Part shown: piece by piece, positions 44,160 through 54,605 of the stretch
Numbering within the stretch: the stretch's first letter is position 1
Layout of the letters: each line of letters begins with the position of its first letter
Source: Bactericera cockerelli
Lineage: Eukaryota; Arthropoda; Insecta; Hemiptera; Triozidae
Length of the DNA: 64,000 bases
Assembly: GCA_024516035.1 (NCBI GenBank)
Contig: JAMCCL010000111.1
Span: 17,899 to 81,898, forward strand
Direction: 5' to 3'
Notes under the pieces: model-generated
What the model saw: only the letters and a program-made list of their open reading frames with translations
Told to the model about the DNA's origin: nothing
The model's database searches: none
Program-made: the position numbers and the translations under genes

Positions 44160-44460
44160 TCTTCTTCTACTACTCTGTCTTATCCCGCTTAAGCAGGGTC
44201 GACGTTTCTGGTCAGTCTCTTCCAGTTGAATAGATTTTGTGCATCAGCTGGTCTACTCCTTTTTCTCTCATGTCCTCTAAAATACAACTTTTCCACGATT
44301 TTTTAGGTCTACCTCTACCTCTCTTTCCTGATACTTCCATATTCCTCATTTTCTTCCCGATGTAATAATCTTCTCTTCTTTCAATTATGTCCAAGCCACT
44401 GCAATCGTCTCCCTTGCAGTTTCTTTGAGATTTCTACAACTTTCACTCTTTCTCTGATTT
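44160..44460 (-). pseudogene. LINE 3' fragment with C-terminal coding remnant and tail
   Basis: The minus strand encodes RRLQWLGH, a frameshift, then KRGRGRPKKSWKSCILEDM and a stop. This is the C-terminal motif set of RTE-like endonuclease/reverse transcriptase LINEs. Its 3' UTR contains CCTGCTTAAGCGGGATAAGA and CAGAGTAG, then an AGA-rich tail. The rest of the LINE is absent. Confidence 0.75.
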
Positions 44461-44689
44461 CAACAATTAGCTAGAAGCATTAACAGAAAATAACTAACGC
44501 AGTCTGATGTTCTTTCAGTCATTTGATATGAAAGAACATTAAAAAAATCAGTCATACGAATATCACTCCTTCTATTTGTTTCCTTTAGTTCAAATTGATA
44601 TTTTTGTGTGGAAGGCAGGAAAAAATGTTTTAAAGACACCCAGGTCCACCTTATCTTGTCCTGGGGTGTGGAATTTCCACCCAATAAAA

Positions 44690-44948
44690 ACCGGCCTAAC
44701 CTACTAGCTGACCGCGCTTGGTGATAAAAAATACATCAAGGTAAGCCAGACACGCCCTCAAGTGGGAGTTTCAACCAATCACAGCACACTATACCCCGAC
44801 TTGAGGGATAGTCTAGTTTATCTTAAGATCTTAACCTTAATCCTGTTCTATTATTCGGCCCTAAGATTATTGTGTTAACAATAGATAATTCTTTCAACCT
44901 TATTTTAACTTAAATCCTGTTTTATAGTTTTGTTATTTGGCCCTAAGT
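44690..44948. repeat. MITE family with conserved AACCAATCACAGC core
   Basis: The core TTTCAACCAATCACAGCACA lies between arms ending in TTAATCCTGTTCTATTATTC and GGCCCTAAG. Related copies are at 48110-48228, 57226-57402 and 57405-57648. Confidence 0.7.
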
Positions 44949-45370
44949 AAAAAAGAAGCATGTTCAAATGACGAAGGGATGTAACGAGCACCAGAATACC
45001 GTCAATGGGACGTTTAACACACCAGATCTGCTGACATTATCATGAAAATCTAAGATTAGCATGAAATATGTAAATCAGATTTGATATAAACACCTCACAG
45101 AAGCAAATCTCTGTAATTAAAAGTACCTGACAACTAATCCCCCCTAAGACAAGATTATTGAGCGGTTAAGAAGGATTACTGATCAGTTTACACCTCGCAA
45201 CATTTAAAATGATTATAATTAGTAGCTATTACGCCCCTAGTGTTATGATATCAAGCACTTTAATATGAATGATACACTCAGTGTCACAAAAAGTAGATCA
45301 AAGAGGACATATTATATTATGAGTTGAACTCGTTCATTTGTTAAAAAATAATAATATGAAACCGTTTATT
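44949..45370. other. No gene seen
   Basis: AT-rich DNA in the region downstream of lachesin exon 2; no exon recognised. Confidence 0.5.
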
Positions 45371-45690
45371 GGTAATCAAGAGGTTAAAGCACAAGTCTGG
45401 TAATCCAGGTAGCGAAGGGATCCATTGGTCAGAGTCCCAGCCAATGCATGCATTTTTCTTCATTTATTTGTGCTTGAGATCACATAAGAATAAGGGCGGA
45501 GTTAATTGGTAATACCTCTGTGGCGCTAAGTCTCGGATTGCGTACTGTGTAAGATAGGTAAAACTGAAGCTGAGCAATGACTTAAGTCCTAGAATTTGTC
45601 TATTAATTTTACCCTAAGGCTCCTAGGGTTAGGGGGTAGAAAATGCTTTGAGCATTAACGACCTGTCTACTGACAGAGTTAAATCGAATA
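45371..45690 (+). repeat. SINE family A, diverged copy
   Basis: CTGGTAATCCAGGTAGCGAA, GGGATCCATTGGTCAGAG, CAATGCATGCATTTTTC, and after about 100 inserted bases GGTAGAAAATGCTTTGAGCA. More decayed than the other copies. Confidence 0.75.
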
Positions 45691-45692
45691 AT

Positions 45693-45754
45693 AAATAAGA
45701 GAAAAAGAAGAAGAAGAACAAGAAGAAGAAGAAGAAGAAGAAGAAGAAAAAAAA

Positions 45755-45785
<31 letters not shown>

Positions 45786-45790
45786 CATAA
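45693..45790. repeat. Compound microsatellite (AAG)n-(A)n-(AC)n
   Basis: AGAAGAAGAAG runs into an A-run and then (AC)n; it may be the tail of the preceding SINE. The following DNA to 46640 is AT-rich without a recognised exon. Confidence 0.9.
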
Positions 45791-46649
45791 AAAAAATGTA
45801 AAAACGACCCTGATTTTTTTTTTGTTGAAAGTGTTATGCTAAATTTTTGTAATTTTTTTTTTTTTTAGATGCCAATTTAAAAAGTAAAAAAGTACTTTTC
45901 AGATAACGACATCATGTCCTTTTTTGTGTGAAGCTGAGTATATAATAAACATATCTTTGTAAAGTGATGCAGCCGGATTGAATGGGAATAAATGAGATTT
46001 TAATAATATTAAAAGCTCATTAATTCCTGTTATAGAGATACCTGGGAATATGTTACCTGATAATTAGCTTGTTCCCTTGCTCTGGCTCTGTAATGATAAT
46101 AATAATAATTCATGTCATGTTAATTTGCTAACCATCAATTTGACGTTTTTTATATTTTTCTTTTTATAACTCTATAAATCCCGTTCTAATAGGCCGTGCA
46201 ATTTTGTACCTACATGCAATTTTGATTTTATCTTGTTCCATAGTACATGAAACAAATTACCTTTTTCAATAAACTCTAGATATTAAAGAGATAATATCTA
46301 GATATTAAAGAGATATTAAAGAGATAAATAGTTGAAGGTGTTATTTTAATGGAAGGCCTCTAGTGTTAAAAGAAAATTGCCTGGATTTATTTTTACATCA
46401 GATTTGAATTTTTGCCGCAGGGAATGAACAAAAATTGTTCTTCTATTGGTTTGTGATTCGATTCTGTGCTTCTTATGTTCTTATGGAGCTGACATAAATG
46501 ATACCATTGAAAATGAGTCTCCAATAGTCTCCATCCAGTAAAAAATCCTGAGAGACCCGAATCTTCAAACTCTATTCTCCATTACGGTCATGCCTCATTT
46601 CAATAAAATATGTAAGTATACATATTTACATAATATAATTACTTATAAT

Positions 46650-47005
46650 TTTAATTCTAGTCATAAGTGTTCTTGGTTTATTTATAATTTTAATTCTAGT
46701 CATAAGTGTTCTTAGTTTTAATTCTAGTCATAAGTGTCCTTACTTTTAATTCTAGTCATAAGTGTTGTTAGTTTTAATTCTATTCATAATTGTTTTATTT
46801 TTAATTCTAGGCATAAGTGTTCTTAGTTTTAATTCTAGTCATAAGTGTTCTTAGTTTTAATTCTAGTCATAACTGTTCTTAGTTTTAATTCTAGTCATGA
46901 CTGTTCTTAGTTTAAATTCTAGTGATAATTGTTCTTAGTTTTAATTCTAGTGATAATTGTTCTTAGCTTAAATTCTAGTCACAAGTGTTCTTAATTTATT
47001 TATAA
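46650..47005. repeat. 27-28-bp tandem array, about 12 copies
   Basis: Units of AGTTTTAATTCTAGTCATAA plus GTGTTCTT, with CATGACTG, GATAATTG and CACAAGTG variants and one longer TTATTTATAA spacer near each edge. Confidence 0.95.
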
Positions 47006-47389
47006 GGTATCAAATTAAAGGGCTCTGGCTGTATAAACATAATATGTTTATCATTATGTTTTGGTATTGCAAACATACAATGCACGAAGGTCGGTAGCAC
47101 AAGCTAATGAAGCTACTCTATTGTCTGTTATTGTTTATAAACATAGACATGTCACGCTAAGCTTAATGATCTCGACATACCACGCTTTCAATACACAAGT
47201 AAATCCACTGATACCAGGTTATAAAATAAACTGGTGTGACACCACACGACTTTCCTTATCACTCGAAAAGAAGTCAAAGTCCGCCACAGGTTACTCAACG
47301 GTAACAAATAGCTGAAAATCAATGTCATATTCATAATCAGCACCTCAAAATCATTTGATTTGATATGTTACAACCATCTAGATTCTAGA

Positions 47390-47785
47390 ATGATTCATAA
47401 AAAACTTAGTCTAAGCGAGGCCCTCAAAACTACCGGTATATTGCGACCGGGTTCCAAAAAGTTCAAGATATCAAAAAACTGACTTGCGGCTGATTTTTGG
47501 GGGCCCTGAGGTCGCAATATGTGGCCGATTTCAAATTTCGTGGTTCGTGTGGTAAATTAAATAAACTTCTAAAACAAATTTCAAGTCTCTAGCTCTTACC
47601 GTTCTCGAGATATCGTGTTCACACACAGACAGACACACGGACGCATAGACCAATGGCCGAAAACAACTTTTTTGGAATTTTGAGGCTATGATTCGTCTAG
47701 AAATATCAAAAACTGGGTATGTTAATTTTTTGGCGAATACAATCCTGACCTTATCTATTATAGGATAGGGAAAGTAAAAATAAAA
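47390..47785. repeat. Probable dispersed repeat, class unknown
   Basis: The stretch holds inverted pieces (TATATTGCGACC... versus GGTCGCAATATG) and an (ACACAGAC)-type run at 47613-47640, a pattern common in insect repeat families. I have no second copy in the window to prove it. Confidence 0.4.
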
Positions 47786-47901
47786 GACTTTTTCTTGTTA
47801 CACTGCTTGTTTTTCAACAGCAGTTGTTTTACAACCAGACAGCCAGACAGGTAGCATATCCAGTTGTCTAGACACAATAGTCTGAGAGCACAGATATAAC
47901 C

Positions 47902-47956
47902 ATGGGAATATTTTTCTTATTTTTTCTCGCCTCTACAACTGTCTTTATAACAACAG
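47902..47956 (+). CDS. Unrecognised secreted proline-rich protein, exon 1 (signal peptide)
   Basis: ATG at 47902 opens 18 codons plus one base before the donor GTAAGG (47957). The peptide MGIFFLFFLASTTVFITT is a clear signal sequence. It joins exon 2 (48296) in phase 1 to give TTVDGQKKK, and exon 3 (56862) follows in phase 2. The three exons sum to 774 bases, exactly 257 codons plus a stop. I do not recognise the family. The mature protein is basic near the N-terminus, then rich in P, Q and S, with no cysteine pattern, membrane segment or known catalytic motif that I can see. A secreted structural, cuticular or low-complexity extracellular role is only a guess. No promoter motif is obvious upstream. 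Confidence 0.6.
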
Positions 47957-47971
47957 GTAAGGATTTTTTTA

Positions 47972-48105
47972 CCTTGATCGATAAGGCGGCGGACTTGTAA
48001 TCTGGAGTTCTGTGGTTCAAGTCCTGGATGCAGCGTAGATCTAGCTAGGCGAGTGTAATTGTGATATCACGAAAGTGACTAACAAAAATATGATAACCTT
48101 TTTAG
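47972..48105 (+). repeat. SINE family F copy inside intron 1
   Basis: GATCGATAAGGCGGCGGACT, GGTTCAAGTCCTGGATG (B-box like) and TTGTGATATCACGAAAGTGA match 41445-41590 in reverse. It lies 15 bases after the exon 1 donor. Confidence 0.7.
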
Positions 48106-48109
48106 CCTT

Positions 48110-48228
48110 AGGTAATGATTCTAGGCGAATTTTCAACCAATCACAGCGCACTATAGCTGGAATTAAGGGAAAATGTCCACTTAGATTAAATCTAATCCTG
48201 TTCAATAATTGGGCTTTCAGTCATGTAG
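48110..48228. repeat. MITE with AACCAATCACAGC core
   Basis: TTTTCAACCAATCACAGCGC and AAATCTAATCCTGTTCAATA place it in the family at 44690 and 57226. It lies in intron 1 of the unrecognised gene. Confidence 0.75.
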
Positions 48229-48295
48229 AATAAATAAACGTCTGTCACGAGGGTTGGCGTATTAAATTCTGAACTCCGGTCTTTGTATTTCACAG

Positions 48296-48680
48296 TTGAC
48301 GGCCAAAAAAAGAAACAAAGATATAATGAAAGAACCGTATTTTTTGAAACCGGAATGTTCAACTATCAACCACCACCACCTAATATATATGGGCAGCCAC
48401 AAAATGAAGAGTCGTCTCAAAGTGCTGACCTTCCATCAGCCAAACGGATGAGGTCAGCACATCCTGCACAGCGAGGGACGACTTTGCCTCCAACTCATCC
48501 TAAGCAGCCAGCTCTACCTGCTCAGCCAAGTCAAGGTACACCATTGACCCAAGCAAAGCGGCACGCTCTGCCGAGACAGACGGGGAGAGGAATATCTATG
48601 CTGCAAGCGTCAAGTCCGCAACGTTTGTCATCAAACCAAGCTTCATCCCGTCAGGAATATAGAGATCAATCTTATTGCAG
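48296..48680 (+). CDS. Unrecognised secreted proline-rich protein, exon 2
   Basis: The acceptor TTTGTATTTCACAG ends at 48295 and the donor GTAAGT starts at 48681. The 128 encoded residues begin with a lysine-rich patch (GQKKKQRYNERTVFFETGMF) and continue into NYQPPPPNIYGQPQ and a long stretch rich in S, Q, P, A and R (about residues 45-140 of the protein). It ends in QEYRDQSYC with a split arginine codon that exon 3 completes. Codon use is less AT-rich than the surroundings. Confidence 0.65.
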
Positions 48681-49205
48681 GTAAGTGACAAAATGAAAAT
48701 CTCACGGTGGTGGAATTGAATTAAATTTTATGTTTATATACCAATGTTTACCTATATGTAGGTAGGTACATAGAAGAAACACCCAAAATAGAATATACAT
48801 AATTACAAAAAAATCGTACAACAACTTCTGGAGGGATTATATTTAATTATTATGTATATGTAGATATTGTAGATGATCAGCTACAGAGTCTGAGCTGTCA
48901 CCATGATAACCGTAAGGCCCATATGAAGAAAAAATTATATAATAAAAAGTAATAATAATATGGCCTTACATAAACATTTTTTTTTTTTATTATGTATAAT
49001 TTATTTTACATCCCAATTTTAACATCAAAGGTCATTCATGGGATGGGATAGTTATTTTTGGTAGGTTAATATTTTAGAAAGGAACCCCTTTTTTTATTTA
49101 TTTTTTTTTTTTTTTTATATTTTTTTTTTTATTTTTTATTTATTTTTTTTTTTTTTTTTTTTTTTTTTATTATTTTTTTTTTTGACAAGTGGTTACAAAT
49201 AAATT
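48681..49205. other. Intron 2, left part; T-rich tracts
   Basis: AT-rich intron sequence ending in several long T-runs (49087-49184), possibly decayed poly(A) tails of antisense retroelements. No exon seen. Confidence 0.6.
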
Positions 49206-49390
49206 GTCTTTTTTTTTTTTTTTTTTTTTTTTTTTACTATCCCATCTCATAAATGTAAAATGTAAATACAATCTGTAGGTAGGTATATGGATTAGACATA
49301 AAGTACTTGTAAATACATACGTAATAGTAATAATATGGTAGCAACGATACTGTTTTCTTATACACATTAGGATGATAATATTTTGTTGTT

Positions 49391-52300
49391 TTACAAATCT
49401 GAAACCTCAACTCGTTTTATATAGGTAAGTATTTTGTCAACCTGTTTTTGGGAATCACCTAGCATGTATGACAAAGTTCTGTTTTCATGCGTAGGGTACA
49501 TTTCATTCCTAATAGATGTATAAGAGGTACAATTAATTAAAATATGTTTTATGGTCAAAACTTCGCCACACTGGCAGATGGGAGGTTCTTCTCGTCTCAA
49601 GAGATGTTGGTGGGTGAGGCGGGAATGACCGGTCCGTAGTCTCATCAGTGTAGTTTCGTCCTGCCGGGTGTTCTGGAAGGACGTGTGCCAAGTAGCTGGG
49701 AGACGTTTTATTTCTGATATTTTGGTTGTGATATTGGAAAAAGTTGCTTTCCAATTTCGTATGATTTGTTGTTTGATGTGTATGGTAAGATCAGTGGGTA
49801 GCAGAGATTCGCAGATGGTCGCATTGGTAGCAGTGAGGGAGAGTTTAGCTGCATCGTCCGCGGTTTCGTTGCCAGGTATGCCGCAATGACTTGGGCACCA
49901 CAGGAACATTACGCGTGCGGCTCCTCTTGATTGGATCTCTTGAATGGTTGATTGGATATTGGTGACAAGTTGGTATTTATTCTCGTACTGGTTTGAGATA
50001 GCTTGTAGCGCAGCTTGAGAGTCGGATATTATGACGTGATCTTTTGATTGATGATTGTTAGTTTCTTGTATAAATTTTAGAGCAGAATAAATGGCGTATA
50101 ACTCACATGCAAATATACTTGACATAGGACTTAGTCGAGTCATTTTCGTTAGCTGTAAGCTAGGTACGAAAAACGCGCACCCTGCATCGTTTTCATCTTT
50201 TGACCCATCTGTATATATTTGAATAAAATTAGGGTAGTTTTGAACTATAGAAAAAAAATTATTTTTTATGATCATATTACAATTGTTTTTCTTGGTAAAA
50301 ACTTTTAAGGAGTAATCGATGTTTATGTCTTCTTGTATCCAGGGAGGAGTGGTTTGGTTGCATATATGTAGGACTTTGTCAAACAGGGGAAAATATTCCT
50401 CGAGGAAAACGTTGATTGTTGTTATTTTCTTTTTCTTGAACTCTGGAAGGTGACTTGGGAATTTTAGAATCTTGTGTAATGGATGTTCAGGGATGCTCAG
50501 GGCCTTGATTGAATAGTTGATGGCGATTATTTTTCTTCTTACATTTAGAGGCGGTTCATTAGTTTCAAGTTGAATTGCTTGTATTGGAGTGGTACAGAAA
50601 GCGCCAGTGGCGAGTCTCATGGATTGATTATGAATGGGATTCAAAATATCGAGTAATGCTGGAGAGGCTGAGTTATAAATAAGAGCACCGTACTCTAATC
50701 TCGATCTTATCAAGGTTTTGTAGAGAAGAGTCAACGTTTTCCTGTCGGCTCCCCAGGACTGCTTGCTAATTACTTTCATTATTTTCATAGCTTGGTAACA
50801 TTTATTTTTAGTTGATTTTAGATGATTTAGCCAACTCAATTTTTTATCAAATATCATTCCAAGATACGAAATCTCGTTCTCAAGGGCAATGGTTTTATTT
50901 TTATATGATAAATTTTCAAGGTTTGGTATTTTTCTTTTCTTTGTAAATATGATTGATTTTGTTTTATTTGTCGAGAATTCTAAACCAGTTTGCTGAGAAA
51001 AGGTTTCTAATCTCTTGAGTGAGTCTTGTATGTAGGAAAAAGCGGTATTTATGTTTTTGTGGCGAACATAAATAATGAAATCGTCAACAAAGAGGCCTTT
51101 TTTCACAAATGGGTGTACGTATTTGGTAATATTATTAATAGCTATTAGGAAGAGCCTGTTACTAAGTACTCCACCTTGAGGAATTGAATCATTTATATTT
51201 TTTAAGCTTGATTTTTCATTGTTTAGTTTTACATAAAAACTTCTATTTGATAGGTAGTTATTTATAAATATAGGGAGGTTACCTCTTAACCCCATTTCTT
51301 GTAACTGGCACATTATGTGGTTCTTATTTACACTTTGATAGGCGTGGCTTATGTCACATGCCACACAAAGTAGGTACTCTTTCCTTGCAAATGTTGTCAA
51401 GATTTCATTTTGAAGAAGTAGGAGCTGGTCCATTGTTGATCTTTTCTTTCGTCCTCCTGATTGTTCTTTGCATATTAGTTTATTGCTTTCTAAGTACCAC
51501 TCCAATCTTTTAGTTATTATTTTTTCCATGAGCTTACACAGACATGATGTTAATGATATTGGTCTCAGGTTTTCAGGAGTGTTACTGGGTTTTGAGGGCT
51601 TAGGAATTGGTATCACCTCTGATACCTTCCAATCTTCAGGAAATTCTTGATTGTTCCATATGCTATTAAAGTAACTAAGTAAGTTGAGTTTGGCCTCATC
51701 GTTGAGTTTTGTTAGCATCTGGTTGTGGATTAGATCAGGCCCAGCCGATGATGTTATTTTTAAAGAGTTAATAGCGTAATCCAGTTCGGAAATACTTAGA
51801 TCCGCATTGTAAGATTGTACTGGGTTAATACTCGTAAGGTTAATTGGAAAATATTGATGGAGTGATAAATTATTAGAATTCACAACTAGTGATAGGTGAT
51901 TTGCTATTTCCTCGGCCATCGTTTGGTTGTCAGTTATTATTCTACTGTTAACTTTAAGGCATTTTATTTTGTTCTTCTCTTCCCAGCTTCCTTTAATTTT
52001 TTGAATTTTTTGCCACACAGTACTAATTGGTGTGCTATGGTTAATGGAGTTTGTAAATCTAATCCATGATTCCTTTTCTTCGTTTCTTATGGTTCGTTTA
52101 GCCAAAGAACGGTTCTTTTTATATATAATCCAATTTTCAATTGTTGGATATTTTTTATATTTTTTAAAGGATTTGTTTTTATTTTTAACAACTGTTTGGC
52201 AGTTCTTATTCCACCAAGGTACATTCAGTCGAGGTATTTTCCCGGTTGTTTTAGGTATTGAAGCCTCTGCTGATAGAATAATCTCATTGCAGATCTCTTT

Positions 52301-53083
52301 CGTGAGGTAATTTACATTTTTATTTTCACCCTTTATCACATCAAGTTTAATAGCACTGGTGAATTTACCCCAGTCAGCTTTGTGGAACAGCCATTTTTGT
52401 TTGGTCGAGGTAATTATTGAGTTTCTTGAATTAAATGATATTAGTATAGGATAATGATCACTAGAGCACAAGTACTCATGTCTGGTCCATGATAATCTTG
52501 GGTTAATTGAAGAGGAGCTAAAGGCAAGATCAATTATCGATTCGGTTTGGGTTGATATATTAAAATGTGTACTTTCCCCAAATTGATTCAATAGGGTAAT
52601 ATTGTCATTCTGAGAAAGTATCTCTTCTATGATTTTACCTTTTTGGTTGTTGATTGTTGAGCCCCACAGGTAATTATGAGAGTTCAGATCACCTACTAGT
52701 ATAAATGGAGATTGGAGTTGGTTAAATATGTTGAGTAGGTCAGTCTTAGTGATATCTTGTGAGGGTGGAATGTAAATGTTGCAAACAGTATGTTGTATTG
52801 GATGAAATATTTTGGCTGCTATTACTTGTAAGGAACTGTTAATTGTTAATGGTTCAAAATACATATTGTCTTTTATAAAGATGGCTACTCCTCCGCAAGC
52901 CCTGTCACCGCCACAAAAATCTTTTCTTATTATTTCATAATTTTTCATCTTAATAATTTGATTAGGTGATAATTGTGTTTCCTGTAGGCACATTAAATTT
53001 GGATCATATTTTTGAATAAGCAATTTTAGTTCCGAACGTTTTTGATAGTAACTATCTAAATTCCACTGTAATATAGAAGTCAT
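49391..53083 (-). CDS. LINE ORF2: endonuclease, reverse transcriptase and RNase H
   Basis: The 1230-residue protein nicks the target and copies element RNA. It starts with an AP-like endonuclease (EEP) domain (ILQWNLDSYYQKR, LQETQL, ILVGDLNSHN, about residues 1-225, with SSDHYPI). The RT domain (about 470-760) has LRPISLTSCLCKLMEK, SIPQGGVLS and the catalytic FVDD near residue 666. An RNase H domain (about 950-1080) has YTDGSKDE, ACELYAIYSALK and WCPSHCGIPGNETAD. A C-terminal CQC...H...C zinc-like motif (ICQCGEVLTIKHILINC) follows. RNase H after RT points to the I superfamily. Start is the ATG at 53083. No frameshift or stop. Confidence 0.95.
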   Translation of the reverse strand: MTSILQWNLDSYYQKRSELKLLIQKYDPNLMCLQETQLSPNQIIKMKNYEIIRKDFCGGDRACGGVAIFIKDNMYFEPLTINSSLQVIAAKIFHPIQHTVCNIYIPPSQDITKTDLLNIFNQLQSPFILVGDLNSHNYLWGSTINNQKGKIIEEILSQNDNITLLNQFGESTHFNISTQTESIIDLAFSSSSINPRLSWTRHEYLCSSDHYPILISFNSRNSIITSTKQKWLFHKADWGKFTSAIKLDVIKGENKNVNYLTKEICNEIILSAEASIPKTTGKIPRLNVPWWNKNCQTVVKNKNKSFKKYKKYPTIENWIIYKKNRSLAKRTIRNEEKESWIRFTNSINHSTPISTVWQKIQKIKGSWEEKNKIKCLKVNSRIITDNQTMAEEIANHLSLVVNSNNLSLHQYFPINLTSINPVQSYNADLSISELDYAINSLKITSSAGPDLIHNQMLTKLNDEAKLNLLSYFNSIWNNQEFPEDWKVSEVIPIPKPSKPSNTPENLRPISLTSCLCKLMEKIITKRLEWYLESNKLICKEQSGGRKKRSTMDQLLLLQNEILTTFARKEYLLCVACDISHAYQSVNKNHIMCQLQEMGLRGNLPIFINNYLSNRSFYVKLNNEKSSLKNINDSIPQGGVLSNRLFLIAINNITKYVHPFVKKGLFVDDFIIYVRHKNINTAFSYIQDSLKRLETFSQQTGLEFSTNKTKSIIFTKKRKIPNLENLSYKNKTIALENEISYLGMIFDKKLSWLNHLKSTKNKCYQAMKIMKVISKQSWGADRKTLTLLYKTLIRSRLEYGALIYNSASPALLDILNPIHNQSMRLATGAFCTTPIQAIQLETNEPPLNVRRKIIAINYSIKALSIPEHPLHKILKFPSHLPEFKKKKITTINVFLEEYFPLFDKVLHICNQTTPPWIQEDINIDYSLKVFTKKNNCNMIIKNNFFSIVQNYPNFIQIYTDGSKDENDAGCAFFVPSLQLTKMTRLSPMSSIFACELYAIYSALKFIQETNNHQSKDHVIISDSQAALQAISNQYENKYQLVTNIQSTIQEIQSRGAARVMFLWCPSHCGIPGNETADDAAKLSLTATNATICESLLPTDLTIHIKQQIIRNWKATFSNITTKISEIKRLPATWHTSFQNTRQDETTLMRLRTGHSRLTHQHLLRREEPPICQCGEVLTIKHILINCTSYTSIRNEMYPTHENRTLSYMLGDSQKQVDKILTYIKRVEVSDL

Positions 53084-53352
53084 TATAGATACGCATAAGA
53101 TAGGTAGGGAACATAGACAATTATCATTGAGGTTGAATAGATCTCATGAGCAGGTAAGACAAACATGTTACTAGAGCAGTGTAGGTATCTTAGATTCTTT
53201 ATACAGGGGGAATAATAATAATTAAGTGAGTAAGTGATGGGGAGGGTTAGAGTTGCGAGGTCGTTGACCCCGAATCGCTAAAGTCTGTGCTTTCATCCAA
53301 GGGCAGTTCTTCAAGATTTTGGATATTGTCTTCTTCTAATATCAGCAGACTT

Positions 53353-54597
53353 TCAATCTTTTTGGCTCGGTTTCTGAAATTTTTTTGGTACTTCTTGATT
53401 ATTGGTTATTGATTGAAATATTGTTAGTAAGTCAGAACTTGGGAAATTATAATTTTTAATTATTCCTTTCTTATCCCTAGCCCCTTTCAGATCTAGCCAG
53501 AGACGGGTAAATTCTTGGGGTTCAATAATAATTTCGGATTGTTGTTTAACGATTTCTGTTGTTAATTTTAAGATCAGTTCTGGTTCATCTTTAGGTTTTT
53601 TAAGAGGTTGTATGGCAGGGGGTGAGTGGTTTTTTAGTCTTTTGTTGTTCTCGTTCCTTGGTGTTGTTGGTGTAAGAAAATTCAAATCAGTATCTTCCTG
53701 ATTTGTATTTATTAGATTATTCTCACTTGGTGTGGGGGCCTGGGCAGAGGGGACATCAGGTTGAGTGAAATTAATATTTTCATTTTCACTCAAGGGCACA
53801 GGGTTTATATTATAGGTTGAGGGTTGGGTTAAGACCTCTTGATCAACTTGCATTTTATTATTATTTCTGGCCTGGTCTAACCTGGCACTCAAGTCGACCC
53901 TGTCTGAAGGTGCTCTAGTGGGACACTTCAGCGTGGGGTGGCCCTCTCCACATATTTTGCATTGATTCTCTATTTCTAAAAATATCTTATGGGTTAATCC
54001 TTCGTGAGTAACGTATATATGATCTGGGATTTTAATATCTCTGGAATCAATGCTCTGAATAAAGACAAACCTTTTAAAGAAATTGACTTTATGATAGTCT
54101 TTATCCATGAAGCCCATGGATATGTCTTTAAGGGCTGATATGAATAGGATATGTCTCTCCAGAGCCTTGTCTAAAGCCTCCTCAAAGACATGATTTGGTA
54201 TGAATGGCCATGTGTTGCAGAGTACTAATTTGGCAGCAGGTTGTAAATATGGGGCAGTAGAGAAATTAAAATTGTTTACCTGGATTGATGTATGTTCAAC
54301 TAGGAATTGGTTGGCTAAATCCTGAGAGGAAAGGAAGATACAAAACTTCGGTCCTGGGATTCTTGAGGCTGAGTGGATATTTTGGGGTCCGACAATTGAT
54401 CCTACTGCTCTCACGAACATGTAGTATGGGGTTGTTGTTATGTGTTCTGGTTCTTCAGGTGAAAGGATGATGGCTTGGTCTCTGGATGGTCTTTTTTCGG
54501 GGTTGGTTCTTCTGGTTGGGTTGAATGGGGGGCGGAGGTTTGACCCTCCAGGTTGATTATTCACTCTCACTACATCTGAAAAACTTGGTTGAGTCAT
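53353..54597 (-). CDS. LINE ORF1: gag-like RNA-binding protein
   Basis: About 414 residues from the ATG at 54597 (MTQPSFSDVVRVN). A longer frame exists to 54687, but its extra codons lie in the foldback element, so I chose the later start. The central part has an RRM-like gag region typical of I/jockey ORF1s (FVRAVGSIVG, KLVLCNTWPFIPNHVFEEAL). It is followed by a single CCHC zinc knuckle, CKICGEGHPTLKCP. The C-terminal third is low complexity, rich in N, P and T, with a lysine-rich end. It should bind element RNA. The spacer to ORF2 (53084-53352) is AT-rich. Confidence 0.88.
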   Translation of the reverse strand: MTQPSFSDVVRVNNQPGGSNLRPPFNPTRRTNPEKRPSRDQAIILSPEEPEHITTTPYYMFVRAVGSIVGPQNIHSASRIPGPKFCIFLSSQDLANQFLVEHTSIQVNNFNFSTAPYLQPAAKLVLCNTWPFIPNHVFEEALDKALERHILFISALKDISMGFMDKDYHKVNFFKRFVFIQSIDSRDIKIPDHIYVTHEGLTHKIFLEIENQCKICGEGHPTLKCPTRAPSDRVDLSARLDQARNNNKMQVDQEVLTQPSTYNINPVPLSENENINFTQPDVPSAQAPTPSENNLINTNQEDTDLNFLTPTTPRNENNKRLKNHSPPAIQPLKKPKDEPELILKLTTEIVKQQSEIIIEPQEFTRLWLDLKGARDKKGIIKNYNFPSSDLLTIFQSITNNQEVPKKFQKPSQKD

Positions 54598-54605
54598 ACT
54601 GTATA

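Larger units (their letters stand above)
49206..54605 (-). mobile_element. I-superfamily non-LTR retrotransposon (LINE) with RNase H
   Basis: Antisense to the host gene, inside its intron 2. ORF1 (54597-53353) and ORF2 (53083-49391) are both open, separated by 269 bases. The 3' UTR ends in a T-run at 49206-49235 (poly(A) on the element strand). The 5' UTR is not seen: the foldback element starts nine bases before the ORF1 ATG, so the LINE is either 5'-truncated there or split by the foldback. Apart from that the copy looks young. Confidence 0.9.

Noticed and set aside
48283..48295. ATG-less start of the exon 2 frame upstream of the acceptor at 48295
   Set aside because: The frame is open for a few codons into the intron, but the TTTCACAG acceptor and the in-phase signal-peptide exon explain the gene better.
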